This document shows, piece by piece, positions 22,600 to 33,038 of a stretch of 64,000 bases of DNA. The notes under the pieces were generated by a model. It was not told where the DNA came from. It saw only the letters and a program-made list of their open reading frames with translations, and did no database searches. Both the position numbers and the translations under genes were made by a program. The stretch is from Phytophthora colocasiae. Taxonomy: Eukaryota > Oomycota > Peronosporomycetes > Peronosporales > Peronosporaceae. The stretch is from assembly GCA_018806915.1 (NCBI GenBank), contig JAGKQI010000091.1, forward strand, positions 682,001-746,000, written 5' to 3'. Each line of letters starts with the position of its first letter. The stretch's first letter is position 1.

Positions 22600-23990
22600 A
22601 GAAGGGATCCGAGGGATTCTTGAGGATCTCCGATCCACTCCTGGCGCTCAGCGCCTTCTTGACCTCGGCCAAGACGGACTCGTCAACGAGGGACGATGAG
22701 TTTAACTCCTCTTCCAGGTCGAACGATGACCACCTCGGCGAGTTCGCCAGCCTTCAAGGCATCGCCAAAGTCGGCGAACGACATCTCTTCTAGCTCAAGG
22801 AGCTTGTCACACTCGGCAGTCCGTCCAGCAGGACGCTGCCTTCGGCACTACCGTCCACTCCATCAACCAGAGTGTATAGCTGCCCACAGCCCTCCCGTGC
22901 GTTGACACTTGACGTCACGGACGACTCAGACGCAGAGCGTCTCGCCCATAGGGCCTTACGACGTCGTCGCCTGGCCGACGAACGTCCACTCGACGGAGGT
23001 ACGTGCCGCTGCACAGGTAATGGCCTTGCCCGGCCCAGTGTCAGTGACACTCAGTGACTGACTCGGTCTACCGCCGACGTCACTAGACGGAGTACGTGCC
23101 GCCGCACAGGTTTCGGCCCCTTCAGGCCCAGTGTCAGTGACACTCTGCGATCCACTCGGTCGACGACCGATGCCGCTCAGCGGAGTACGTGCCGCTGCAC
23201 AATCAATGACCGTAACAGGTCCAGTGTCAGAGACACTCAGCGATCGACTTGGTCCACGACCAGTATCACTCGACGGAGTACGTGCCGCCCCACAGTTCAC
23301 GGCCTGGTAAGGCCCGATGCCATCGGCATCCAGTGACGGTCCATGACCGGCGTCACTCGGCGGAGTACGTGCCGCCCCACAGGGGTTACGTGAGCTTTGC
23401 CCACACGTTGACTCACTGTCAACCAGCGCTACGCGCTCAACAGGACTGCGGTCCTCGCACTCGGTGCTGTCCACCAACTCGGACACACCGACTTCCAGCA
23501 TCATAGCCGACTCGGCTCGATGCTCGCGCCAATAGCGCTTCTGCTTCCTAGCAGAGGTGGGTTCATGACTCGCCAAAGCTCCACTAGGAGAGAAGTGCGT
23601 AGCACCTAAGGTCTTCGACCTCCAATCAATCCATGGCTCGTGGCGCTCCAGCCACGCCATGCCAAGGATGAGGTCGTACCTCGAATCCAGGTCCAGGACC
23701 AAGCAGCGCTCCACGCTATCGAAGTCCAAGAACTTCAGCCGCAGGTCCATGGGGACCTTGGCCACCGTGACACGGACGCCCGTCGCTAGACGGACTGTGA
23801 CTGTGTCACCTCTTCGCGCTCGAAGCGCCTCAGCATATTGCTGACTACCTTCAACGGTGGAGCGTCTGACGTAGTTGCCAGACGCCCCGAATCGATCAAC
23901 ACGATCCACGGCTTCTCAAAGCCCTTCACGTCCACCTGGACGACCAGCAAGCCCTGCTTGCTCACACGTTCCGTGTTCAAGAGCACGGAG
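22600..23990 (-). pseudogene. Protease domain and repeat-rich linker of the chromovirus
   Basis: An aspartic protease is indicated by VLIDSG followed, after a one-base frame change near 23890, by ASGNYVRRST and by DLILGMAWLERHEPWIDW. Downstream there is a long linker with 31-residue tandem repeats (separate entry) before the RT. The linker meets a stop near 22956, out of frame with the RT ORF. Confidence 0.8.
23002..23460 (-). repeat. 93-bp tandem repeat in the protease-RT linker
   Basis: Five copies spaced 92-93 bp (the last 87 bp) can be followed by the recurring ACGTGCCGC at about 23002, 23094, 23187, 23280 and 23367. The encoded 31-residue unit has the core CAAARTP followed by Ser/Asp/Gly and ending in VTDTGP or a variant. 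The period is a multiple of three, so reading frame is kept. Confidence 0.85.
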
Positions 23991-24032
23991 CTCTTCGGGG
24001 CTGAGCCCCAGTGCCTCCACGCACTGCAGAAC

Positions 24033-25035
24033 TCAGTTCTTCCCAGTAGACCGCCCCGCGTCTACTGGGAGCCGGCGTTCCTGGGCAGAGCCCAAAGCGG
24101 GACCCGCGACAGGGTTGCGGCCATTTTGGCCGGCGCGCTCTTTGCGCAGAGGGCAGTTGGGCCTCAGGTGTGAGGGACTGCCGCATGTATAGCACCGGCG
24201 GGTGCTCATACGCTGCACCGCAGCTCGTAGCTCAGCTACCTCATCTTCAGCATAGCTGAGGTCCATGGGCTCAGGTCCACCGGACCCTGTGCTGCTAGCA
24301 CCAACCCTCGACAACTTAAAGTTGTGTTCGGCATTCAATGCCACGCTGACAGCATCTTCGAAGCTGTGGGGTTCCTGACGGAATGTCTCCGTCCTGGCCA
24401 CGCCAGCTCGTAAGCCTTCCATGAAGACGGTCACGGCGACCACCTCAGGTAGAGGGTCGGCAGCCATGCCAGCAATGAGCGTGCGCAGCTCTTGGACATA
24501 GTCCACCAGATCCTTCTTGCCCTGGCGACAAGCAAGGAAGCGTGACCGCACGCGATACGCCTGGTTAGACGGAGCAAACACTTGCGTGAGCTTGGCGCTT
24601 TAGCTCGCCCCATGTGGGAAGGCCGCTTCCACCGACGTCCCAGACGTCAAGGCCCATTCTCGTGCTCGTCCTTCGAGCTTAGAGATGGCAAACGCAACGC
24701 GTTGCCCCTCCAACTGGAGCATGGCGGCCCCCATGGCCATTTCGACCTCTCGGGTCCACAAAGGAGGTTCTCTCCCTCATTCCCGAGGAAGGTCTTCACG
24801 CTGAGCGTGACGGGCTTAGCTCTCGGAGCAGGGGTAACCCTGTTACATTCCGCTGAATGTGCTCGACGAGAGCGTTTTCGTACGAGGCAAATGCCTCGAG
24901 GCGCGCGTTGACGGCCTCCGGCCCTTGGGACGCAAGGTGCGCCGTACCTTCCGGGCCCAGCAAGGACGTAAGCTTGTTAAGCGTGTCCCGCTGACTCGGA
25001 GTCAAGTGAGCGTATGCTTCTGGCTCCATTCTCAC
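24033..25035 (-). pseudogene. gag: gag of the chromovirus
   Basis: The N-terminal part starts at 25035 (MRMEPEAYAHLTPSQRDTL). The capsid core includes LACRQGKKDLVDYVQELRTL, and a CCHC zinc knuckle CYTCGSPSHLRPNC sits near 24180 for RNA binding. The frame changes between 24796 and 24581, so the copy is not readable as one protein. The ORF closes before the protease. Confidence 0.85.
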
Positions 25036-25086
25036 AGAGAAACAGTCTTCAACTCAGGAGTTGGATTGACTACAAGTGCTACCAGA

Positions 25087-25507
25087 TGCAGCGGGGCTGC
25101 GTAGGTGTGCACGGCACAGAGGAAGTTTAGTTGACTCGTAGAGTCCTGCTTGCAAGGCACTAGCCTTCGGTTCTATACAAGAACCAAGTAGTCCACTAAA
25201 TACGGGACTCACAGAGTCAGTGTCCCTATAACAAAGGACTAACACTAACTATGTAAAATGCAAACTGATTTTTATTGACTTTATTGCCCTAATCCTAAAT
25301 GTAACGGATTTAGTATCTAACATACTAAATCCTAATCAAAATGCAACGTGAGGCTCTGAGGCCATCTACGTATCTACTCGTGTGTGCCACACCATTATGT
25401 ACCCACATAAATGTATCATGAGTGTCACACACTATTATGTACCCACATAAATGTATCCACGTGTGTCACACACCAACGAGAAACATTCGTGTAACATCCC
25501 CGTTACA
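25087..25507 (-). repeat. 5' LTR of the chromovirus
   Basis: 421 bp, starting TGTAACGGGG and ending in CCGCTGCA on the minus strand. It carries two direct copies of a roughly 45-bp U3 block containing TATGTACCCACATAAATG (25379-25476), a likely promoter or enhancer duplication. Confidence 0.93.
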
Positions 25508-26091
25508 GGGTTGGTCAATCGTCGATGCCGAACAGCGTTAGCAAACAGACACAGCAACTTGTAGTAGCGTTTCTCACGACGGCGCCGAATGCTTGCTACT
25601 GTACTTGAAATCCCATGGGGCGACGTCATTCCGTCGTGTACTAGCTCCATCAAATCCTTCGACAGCCCGGACTTCTTTGTCATGACGAAGGGAAAGTGCA
25701 TGAGTAGACGGGCATCGCGCTGAACGAAAGCAGCATTCACAGTAGAAAAACACCCTTTATCGTCTCCAGTGCACTGGTACTTGATGTATAGCAAATGGTA
25801 TTTGGTGTCTACGTCCTCCACCGTGCGCTGTCGGTACTCTTTCACACGTGGTGAGCACGAGCATCCCGTTTTAAGACAGTATGGCTTCTGAAGCCGGTTC
25901 TCGCACTCAGGGACCCATACGACGACCGGCCACGAGAAAAGTGATGATAGCAGACCATCTCCGCGAGTTGCCTCGGGATATTGCACCACTGGGGGGAACC
26001 GCCGCCCGCTTAGCGCTTCACGAATGAGTCTCGTAACTTCTTGTTGCTCTAAACGCTCCTCTGTCTGAGGGTTTTCTTCATCGTCTGCCAT
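25508..26091 (-). pseudogene. DUF6729/DDE-type transposase, 5' part
   Basis: Starts at ATG 26091 with an acidic N-terminus (MADDEENPQTEERLEQQE). It then shows the Cys-rich DUF6729-like pattern: VVVWVPECENRLQKPYC, CSCSPRV, YQCTGDDKGC, then HFPFVMTKKSGLSKDL. It stops at the gypsy LTR. Removing the 17253-25507 element and one GGGTT copy joins this part to the 3' part in the same frame, so the insertion hit a gene that was open at that point. No terminal inverted repeat was found upstream of 26091. Confidence 0.72.
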
Positions 26092-26181
26092 CTCTGTTGT
26101 AGTTCACTGCGCCTGATCAAAACTATTTTTTTACTGAATCTTAAAATTGATAGCAATCGGAATATCGGAGTTCGGAATCGG

Positions 26182-26211
26182 ATATGTCGGGGCCTGTCGG
26201 CCCCAACATAT
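26182..26211. repeat. Hairpin upstream of the DDE transposase start
   Basis: Inverted arms of 13 bp with one mismatch (ATATGTCGGGGCC and GGCCCCAACATAT) around a TGTC loop, about 90 bp upstream of the transposase ATG. It may be part of the transposon end or of its promoter region; no partner was seen at the other end. Confidence 0.5.
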
Positions 26212-26420
26212 CGCATGAACCACATTCTTGTGGACATAATCTTTCGTTCCAACCAAAAACCGGACCGAAACGTTTTTGGTCGTGATCAAGTTCTTTTTGT
26301 ATTAGAAACGCATTTTGCAAAAGAGATTCTGTGAAAACGAGATATCCGTGATCGAAGCAACGAAAGGAGGATAATTCAACTGATGTGATCTATACTACCT
26401 CCTCGTAGAACTCACAATCG

Positions 26421-26434
26421 TCATTTTGGAACTT
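26421..26434 (+). promoter_or_regulatory. Oomycete initiator-like element of the NLP gene
   Basis: TCATTTTGGAACTT, a partial match to the TCATTYYNCAWTTT initiator, 42 bp upstream of the NLP start codon. Together with the same spacing at the peroxidase gene it supports the start chosen. Confidence 0.5.
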
Positions 26435-26462
26435 CCTCAGTCGACCACAGATCAAGTACGGG

Positions 26463-27208
26463 ATGAACCTTCACACTCTTCTGTTGGTCAGTCTCGCCCT
26501 TCTCGCTTCGGTGCGAGCTCAAGAAACTCAAATCCAAGGTGACGTCGGTAGTGAATCGCAAACTGCTTCCCAAGCTCAAGGCCCCAGTGAAACCCCGAAG
26601 CCGACTACCAAGTACATTGACTACAGCAAGTTGACACTTGCTCCGTCCGCGACTCGTCGAAACGTAACTCTTCCTCCAGGCACGACCATGAGGCCGGACC
26701 CGCGACAAACCGAAGCACCAACTCCAGCGCCCACACTTGCCCCGACGCCTGCTCCCACTCCTGCCCCCACTCCGGATCCTGGTCCGTGGGTCACGAAGAC
26801 CATCGGTCACGATGAAGTGAAGCCATTCGCTCAACCTGAACCGATTACGATTTCGGAGAAGGCTGGTGTCAAGTTCAAACCTCAGATCCAAATCCGGACT
26901 GGATGCGTGCCGTACCCTGCTGTGAATGACGTCGGGGAGACGAGTGGTGGTCTCCAGACTTCTGGAAGTCCGAGAGGAGGATGTCGAGGCTCTGGCCACG
27001 GTTCCCAAGTTTACGGCCGTTCCACGTGGATGGAAGGTGTCTGGGCCATTATGTACTCGTGGTACTTCCCCAAGGACTCACCGTCATCGCGTATGGGTCA
27101 CCGTCACGACTGGGAGCACGCAATAGTGTTCATTGACAACCCGGATGTACCCGAGCCGACGATTTTGGCCTGTTCGGTGTCTTCCCACGACGGCTACAAG
27201 AAGTACAA
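26463..27208 (+). pseudogene. NLP (necrosis- and ethylene-inducing-like protein), 5' part, cut by a copia element
   Basis: NLPs are secreted cytolysin-like proteins of plant pathogens that bind plant sphingolipids and damage membranes. This part carries a signal peptide (residues 1-19, ending SVRA), a Thr/Pro/Ala-rich linker with repeated APTP units (about residues 80-105), and the N-terminal two thirds of the NPP1 domain. Two Cys are visible, and the conserved segments MYSWYFPKD and GHRHDWE are intact (type 1 NLP). Coding sequence stops being NLP at the TSD TACAA (27204-27208). Reading on into the LTR meets a stop at 27230, so the product would lack the end of the domain and should be inactive. 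Removing the element and one TSD copy would keep the frame. Confidence 0.93.
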
Positions 27209-27636
27209 TGTTAAAGTGAATAAACGCTAAGAGAATGTCTTTAATCAACTGTCTTTATTGATTTTATCTCTCTCTACCGCTAACTTATGCTATCCTTACG
27301 AACGTGCTCAGTCCCGAAGCAAAAGCGGTTGTGAGAGGAATGAATCCTCTCCCTCTTGCCTCCGGTTCCTCATCGCACAAATGGTGCCTCTCACCAGAGA
27401 GACGGTACTAGCCAATCACAGCTTGGCTACGTACTTGTCAACTGACCACAGACTGTATCGTCACTTGATTAACCTTAGCTAAACTATAGCCTTAATTAAC
27501 TCAAATACAAATCTGTTGGCTCAGTAGCCACTGAACCCATCTGGAGATCAGATGTGTCGGTTGCCTACCGACACAGCTGACTCCACAGAGGGTTCTCCTC
27601 TGCGCCTGGTCTCCCCAGTGGAGATCGGGCGCAACA
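27209..27636 (-). repeat. 3' LTR of the copia element in the NLP gene
   Basis: 428 bp, flanked on the left by the TACAA target duplication. Compared with the partner it has one extra C near 27310 and one A/T difference near 27391. Confidence 0.95.
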
Positions 27637-27642
27637 CTCCCA

Positions 27643-30600
27643 CTAAGTGTCGATGGTAGTCTTTAGGTCTTTGACTCCAATGAGTTCGCGAAGCTTTGCA
27701 AACTGTCCTGTTGGTAGAGCTTTAGTTAAGATGTCTGCAGCCATGTCATCGGTCCGACAGTAATGTACATCTAACCTTCCTTCCTCTACTAAATCTCTTG
27801 TAAACAAATATCGTATTTGTATGTGCTTTGTTGCTTTGTGATTTCCTGCATTCTTTACTGTGCTTATGGCCGACTTGCTATCGCACCATACTTGCACTGG
27901 TTGCGTTTGAGGAAATCCCATTTCTCTCAGCAGATACCATAACCACTCGCTCTCCTTTGCTCCTTCACTTAGGGCAATTAGTTCAGCCTCAGCTGTCGAA
28001 AGAGAAACTGATGCCTGCTTACTGCTACACCATGAAATACTGGTTCCAGCCATAGTGATCACATACCCAGTAATCGACTTACGTTCTTTGGGTTGACACG
28101 CGAAGCTTGCGTCTGTGTACACTTCATACGTCACCGTTCTCGAATTCCCATCAAGAAGGAGACCGTACGTTGACGTCCCTTTCAAGTATTTGAGCACTCT
28201 CCGTGCTGCCTCCCAGTGTGTGTGGTTGTAACACGATAGAAACTTACTTAGTTCTCTCACTGCGTTGGCAATGTCTGGTCTAGTTCCTCTCACTAGATAC
28301 TGCAGAGACCCGACAAGCCCTCGGAAATCAAATTTCTGATCAGCTATTTCTTTAGCTGTCATTTCTGTCTCTGCTACTAGTTCAACTCCTCTGAGTTGTG
28401 GAGTAGATACTGGAGTACAGTCCTCCATGTTGAACTTTTTCAAGAGTTCGGTTACATACTTGTGCTGTGAAATGGTCATCTTTCGCTGTGCACGATTTCT
28501 ACGGACCTCCATCTTCAGGATGTAGTGTATGTCTCCGAGATCTTTCATCTTGAATCTCGAAGATAGATCTTTCTTTAACTGGTAGATCAAACTCATGTCA
28601 CGAGACATGATGGTAAGGTCATCAACATAGACCACCACAATTATCAATGTTCTCCCACTTTTTGGACATAGATGCAATACTCCTTGTTGCATCGGACAAA
28701 ACCTAAGCTCATGAAAAACTTGTGCAAGACTCTGTACCATATCTTTGGCGCTTGCTTCAGCCCATAAATGCTCTTTCTTAGCTCACACACTAGTCCTTCA
28801 TGTCTAGCCTGTCTGTAGCCCGGAGGTTGATGCATGAACACCCGCTGTTCGCCTTCCATCGATCCATTGAGGAATGCAGTGCTAACATCCATTTGATGAA
28901 TGTGACAATCCAAGATCGTCCCAATAGCCAGAACTAGCCGGAGTGATTCAAACCGCGCCACAGGTGCGTATACATCATCGCAGTCCACACCGTATTCTTG
29001 GTGATTTCCTTGTGCTACAAGTCGTGCTTTAAAGCGTTCGATTGTTCCATCCGCGTTGTACTTTACCGCGAGGACCCAATGGCATGGCAGTGCCTTTTGG
29101 CCTGGTGGTAAGCGTGTCAGCTTCCACGTGCCATTTTCTAGCAGCGATTCGTACTCTAAGTCTAGCGCTTGGCGCCACTGTTTTCTTTGTGCGCCAGTCA
29201 GAGCTTCTTTTAGACTTCTAGGTACTGCTACATGATTGCTTAGCTGGTCTACAGCAATTTCCTTATCAATGTGGGTTTGAAAACACTTATAGTCTTCGTA
29301 TCGTTCTGGACGTTTCCTTGTCCTTTGTGGCTTCGTTGATGCCTCCATAGGAGCTCTCTTTGCTCTCTGTGATTCGCGAGGAACTCCCACTGCTTCAGTA
29401 GTTGTCGCTGATTTGCGCTTGACTCCCACTGCTTTGGACAACTTTTCCGTGCCTTGCTCGGCGACAGGAACTTTGGAAGTGACTTCCTCCGTTGTTGACA
29501 TTTGATCTAGAAAGTCGATCTCTTCCAACTCAGCATCCGTCAACTTATCTGGATCCTTTCCTAAGGATCTTAGGATGATTCCTGATGCATTTTCTGTGTC
29601 AAATGTCACTGATCTAGCGACCATAAACTTGTTGTTGTGCACATCCAGAAGTCGAAACCCTTTTGTGTCTTCGGCGATTCCCAGAATCTGCACTTTATGG
29701 CTCGTGCCGACAACTTCTTGTCTTTTCGGATAGCTTCTGGCACGTATGCAAAGCAGACACATCCCCATACTTGGAGCGTTCTTGCATCCGGGTGTGTTCC
29801 TTTCACTAATTCATACGGTGTTCGGTTCTTTAGGCGACTCATCGGCGTGCAATTCTGCACATACGTCATGTATTTGAGTGCCTCTGGCCACCACTTAGCC
29901 GGCATGTCTGCATCTTTTAGAGCGCACCGTACCTTTCCCATCTTGGTTTGGTGGTCTCTCTCAGCTGCTCCATTTTCCTCTGGACTGTATGGATTTGATG
30001 TTTGAAAGCTGATTCCTTTGCTTGTGCAATACGTTTTAAGTGCTTCGTTCACAAACTCCGTCCCGCCATCGGATCTGATGCGTGTTATTGTAAACTTTCC
30101 ATCTCGTTCTAAACGTGTCAACAGTTCTTTTACTTTGACCTGCACCTCCGTTTTCTTGCGAAGGACAAATGTCCATCGCCACGATGTATGATCGTCAATG
30201 ATACTGAGGAAGTATCGGATAGAGCCAACTGCTCCGTATACTCCGAGCTTTTTGATAGGACCGTTCGTGTCCATGTGGATAGTACTTATGGGACGATTGT
30301 CTCTCGTGCCCACCATGTTCCTGTAGCTCATCCTCCGCATCTTCATCTCTGTGCATGTGTGACAGAAGAATGGAACTTTTGTGAGCGCAGTCCTGCTGTA
30401 ACTAGGGAGCCCTGGTATCAGGTTGCTACTCATCACATCGATCAACTTGTCTCTGTTTAGATGTCCCAGTCTGACATGCCACTCAGTCAAAGCAGTCTTG
30501 ACCTGTGTACAACCTGCCATTCTTAGCGGCTGCACAGGTCTTGTCTTTACTGCTGCACAGTATATCTGTCTGTCTCTAAGTGTACGACCTTGTACATAGT

Positions 30601-32277
30601 AAGCTCCATTCACAGCAATAGCCACAAATGCTAGCTTACGCTTCCACAGTACAAACTTGTACTGTCCATTTGCACTCTCAACAATTTGATAACCTTTCCT
30701 TTTTAGCCAGTACTCACTTAGTATGTTGGCTTTTGCCTTTGGAACTAATGCCATATTATCAAATTGAAACGGTTTAATACCGTCTGGACCCAAAAAATAG
30801 AGTTTAACAGAGCCAACGTGTGTATTGTTAAGTTTACTCCCTTCTCCGAACGTAAAACTAAACGTTTGGCTTGGCTGTTTGCGCACAAACAGCGACTCGT
30901 CGGCCGTTAATCCGTAGCCGCAGCCGGAGTCTAACACCCAATCACAACACGACACGTCAGTAACTGTTCGTTCAATCAGTTGTGGGTACAAAGCTCTTAC
31001 CGTCTTCTCGATGTCGGTAGACGCCTTCTGGATGCTGCTGGAAGCTTCCGAGACTTTTCCGGTAAGCACCGGTACCTTCTTCGGTTCGAAGTCATCGACG
31101 TCGTCGTCGTCACTCATCGGCGTCTCCGATACCACAGGCGATCCTGGGGTTGGGGGTGGAGATGCCATCAGCGCATCAATGTCGGCCTTGGCTTGTTCCG
31201 GTGTCAGCATGTTCCACAGTGGATCTTCTGCACGTGCCGCAGCAACAGGCGTTGGCTTGCTGGACGGCTTGACGAAAGCCGCGTCCACCGGAATCTCCAC
31301 TCGGACTTTCTTTTTCGATCCGCCCTTTTTGCTCTTCGCATGAGCAACACCGATTTCCTTGGCCTTCTGGAAGATGTTGGATCGGTGACAGCCCCTGGCT
31401 TCGTCACGTTGCTTCGCAGGACAGTCCACCCTCCTGTGTGGCCTGTCGTTGCGATTGTACCTTCCATCGCAGTAGAAGCACTCATCGCTCTTTGGAATCT
31501 TGCGCTTGCCCAAGCTGGCCCGGTTTTTCACGTGATGAACCGGTACTGCCGACATTGAAGTCATCGCTTGAATCTCGCTACTGCTCTTGTTCATGAACAC
31601 GTTGCGTAGCATGGCCTCGACTTTGTCAAGGCAGAAGCCTTGAGCGCTGTAGTCGACTTGATTACCCCAATACTGGCTTGGAAACAGAGCCAGGACCTTC
31701 ATGGCCGCAAACTGGTTGGGGATCATCGTCAGATTGCCCAGGGTTTCACGCGACTGGCGATTGACCCGATTACGCGCCTCCTTGACGCGCTGGATCAGCT
31801 CACCCACGGAGCTGAAATCCATCGACAAAGCTTTGTCGAACTCTGTAATCAGAGTGGCCATTCCTTGCGCGTTGGATTTGCCGAACGTTGTCTCCAGTCG
31901 TGCCCACGCGGCTGGCAGACTCTCTTCGTTGAAAGAGACGCGCAGCGCCTCAAGGTACGACCTTGGTAGCGTCTGACTTAACATCGACCGGATGTAGGCA
32001 TCCTGGTCGGTCAGCACAACTGCTGCCACTTGTTGGCCCGAATCGTTGCCTCGTCGCACCCGTCTCGGAGCGTTGGCACAATGCACTGCCTCTGCAGTAG
32101 CGTCTCGTACGCGAAAGCTGGCTCGTCTTGCCCCTTGACCACTGCGTCACGTCGTTGCGCAGCACTTTTCTGGCGCAGATGACCGATGATCAAATCCTTC
32201 CAGACACCGAATTGCTTCGGGTCGCTCGGGAAGACGAGCCTGTCGAAGGCGTTGCTGGCTGCGTTGCTGGTCATCAC
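27643..32277 (-). pseudogene. gag-pol polyprotein of the copia element in the NLP gene
   Basis: Gag starts at 32277 (MMTSNAASNAFDRLVFP) and has a degenerate zinc finger CFYCDGRYNRNDRPHRRVDC. Protease: WVLDSGCGYGLT. Integrase: WHVRLGHLNRDKLIDVM, FFCHTCTEMKM, then SIIDDHTSW, RSDGGTEF and NPYSPEENGAAERDH (catalytic Asp, Asp, Glu). RT: NADGTIERFKARLVAQG, VYAPVARFESLRL and VVYVDDLTI. RNase H: VYTDASFA, LSTAEAELIALSEGAKE and WCDSKSAIS. Frame changes near 32025, 29690 and 28690 break the reading, so this copy cannot make a full polyprotein if the sequence is right. Confidence 0.92.
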
Positions 32278-32296
32278 TTGGCACTCTTACTTGAAA

Positions 32297-32723
32297 TGTT
32301 AAAGTGAATAAACGCTAAGAGAATGTCTTTAATCAACTGTCTTTATTGATTTTATCTCTCTCTACCGCTAACTTATGCTATCCTTACGAACGTGCTCAGT
32401 CCGAAGCAAAAGCGGTTGTGAGAGGAATGAATCCTCTCCCTCTTGCCTCCGGTTCCTCATCGCACAAATGGTGCCTCTCTCCAGAGAGACGGTACTAGCC
32501 AATCACAGCTTGGCTACGTACTTGTCAACTGACCACAGACTGTATCGTCACTTGATTAACCTTAGCTAAACTATAGCCTTAATTAACTCAAATACAAATC
32601 TGTTGGCTCAGTAGCCACTGAACCCATCTGGAGATCAGATGTGTCGGTTGCCTACCGACACAGCTGACTCCACAGAGGGTTCTCCTCTGCGCCTGGTCTC
32701 CCCAGTGGAGATCGGGCGCAACA
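32297..32723 (-). repeat. 5' LTR of the copia element in the NLP gene
   Basis: 427 bp. The first bases inside the element on the minus strand, after the LTR, are TTTCAAGTAAGAGTGCC, where the primer-binding site should be. Confidence 0.95.
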
Positions 32724-32969
32724 TACAACCCGTGCCCAGCGTGGGTGATCGATGGTACGAGTCTTAAGGTGCGCTACAAGCACGCCTGGCCTTTGAACCA
32801 CGACCTGGACACTACTGGCGATGCTGGTACGTTTCAGGACCTGATCATATGGGATCAGATGACGGAGGATGCCCGTAGAGCTCTCAACGCTGTTCACTTC
32901 GGCAAGGCCAACATACCTTTCAACGACGGCAACTTTAAGCCGAAGCTGGAGAAGGCTTGGCCGTTTTAA
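32724..32969 (+). pseudogene. NLP gene, 3' part, beyond the copia insertion
   Basis: Begins with the second TACAA copy (32724-32728) and encodes the last 80 or so residues of the NPP1 domain, ending in KLEKAWPF and TAA. The segment HAWPLNHDLD, ANIPFNDGNF and the terminal Trp-Pro-Phe fit NLP C-termini. It has no start codon or signal peptide of its own. No other disabling change is visible on either side of the insertion, so the gene was probably intact when hit. Confidence 0.92.
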
Positions 32970-33038
32970 GTGAGCGTAGTACACCTTGTATATCGCCAGT
33001 TGAAGGCAAGGTGGACGATCTGTCCACAATGTAAACGT

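Larger units (their letters stand above)
17253..25507 (-). mobile_element. Ty3/gypsy chromovirus inserted in the DDE transposase gene
   Basis: Minus-strand element of 8255 bp including a nested 681-bp transposon. The 5-bp TSD GGGTT lies at 17248-17252 and 25508-25512. The 5' LTR is 25087-25507 and the 3' LTR 17253-18356, each 421 bp once the nested element is set aside and identical by eye. Order: gag, protease, RT/RNase H, integrase with C-terminal chromodomain. About 0.9 kb without recognised coding lies between integrase and 3' LTR. The next bases inside the 5' LTR are TCTGGTAGCACTTG (primer-site candidate), and GGTGGGGGAGAG precedes the 3' LTR (polypurine tract). Confidence 0.93.
27209..32723 (-). 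mobile_element. Ty1/copia element inserted in the NLP gene
   Basis: 5515 bp on the minus strand with TSD TACAA. LTRs of 428 bp (27209-27636) and 427 bp (32297-32723) start TGTTGCGC and end CTTTAACA; by eye they differ by one base change and one lost C. The polypurine tract AGTGGGAG precedes the 3' LTR. Domain order gag, protease, integrase, RT, RNase H marks it as copia. Low LTR divergence means a recent insertion. Confidence 0.95.

Noticed and set aside
25054..25245. Repeated ORF also seen at the start of the DDE transposase block near 17400
   Set aside because: Both are translations of the gypsy LTR, not a gene; they are repeated because the LTR is.
26182..26211. Hairpin considered as a Helitron 3' end
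   Set aside because: No CTRR end follows and no Rep/helicase gene is present; the adjacent gene is a DDE-type transposase.
26421..27008. Minus-strand ORF opposite the NLP gene
   Set aside because: Shadow of the NLP coding frame with Arg/Ser-rich nonsense composition.
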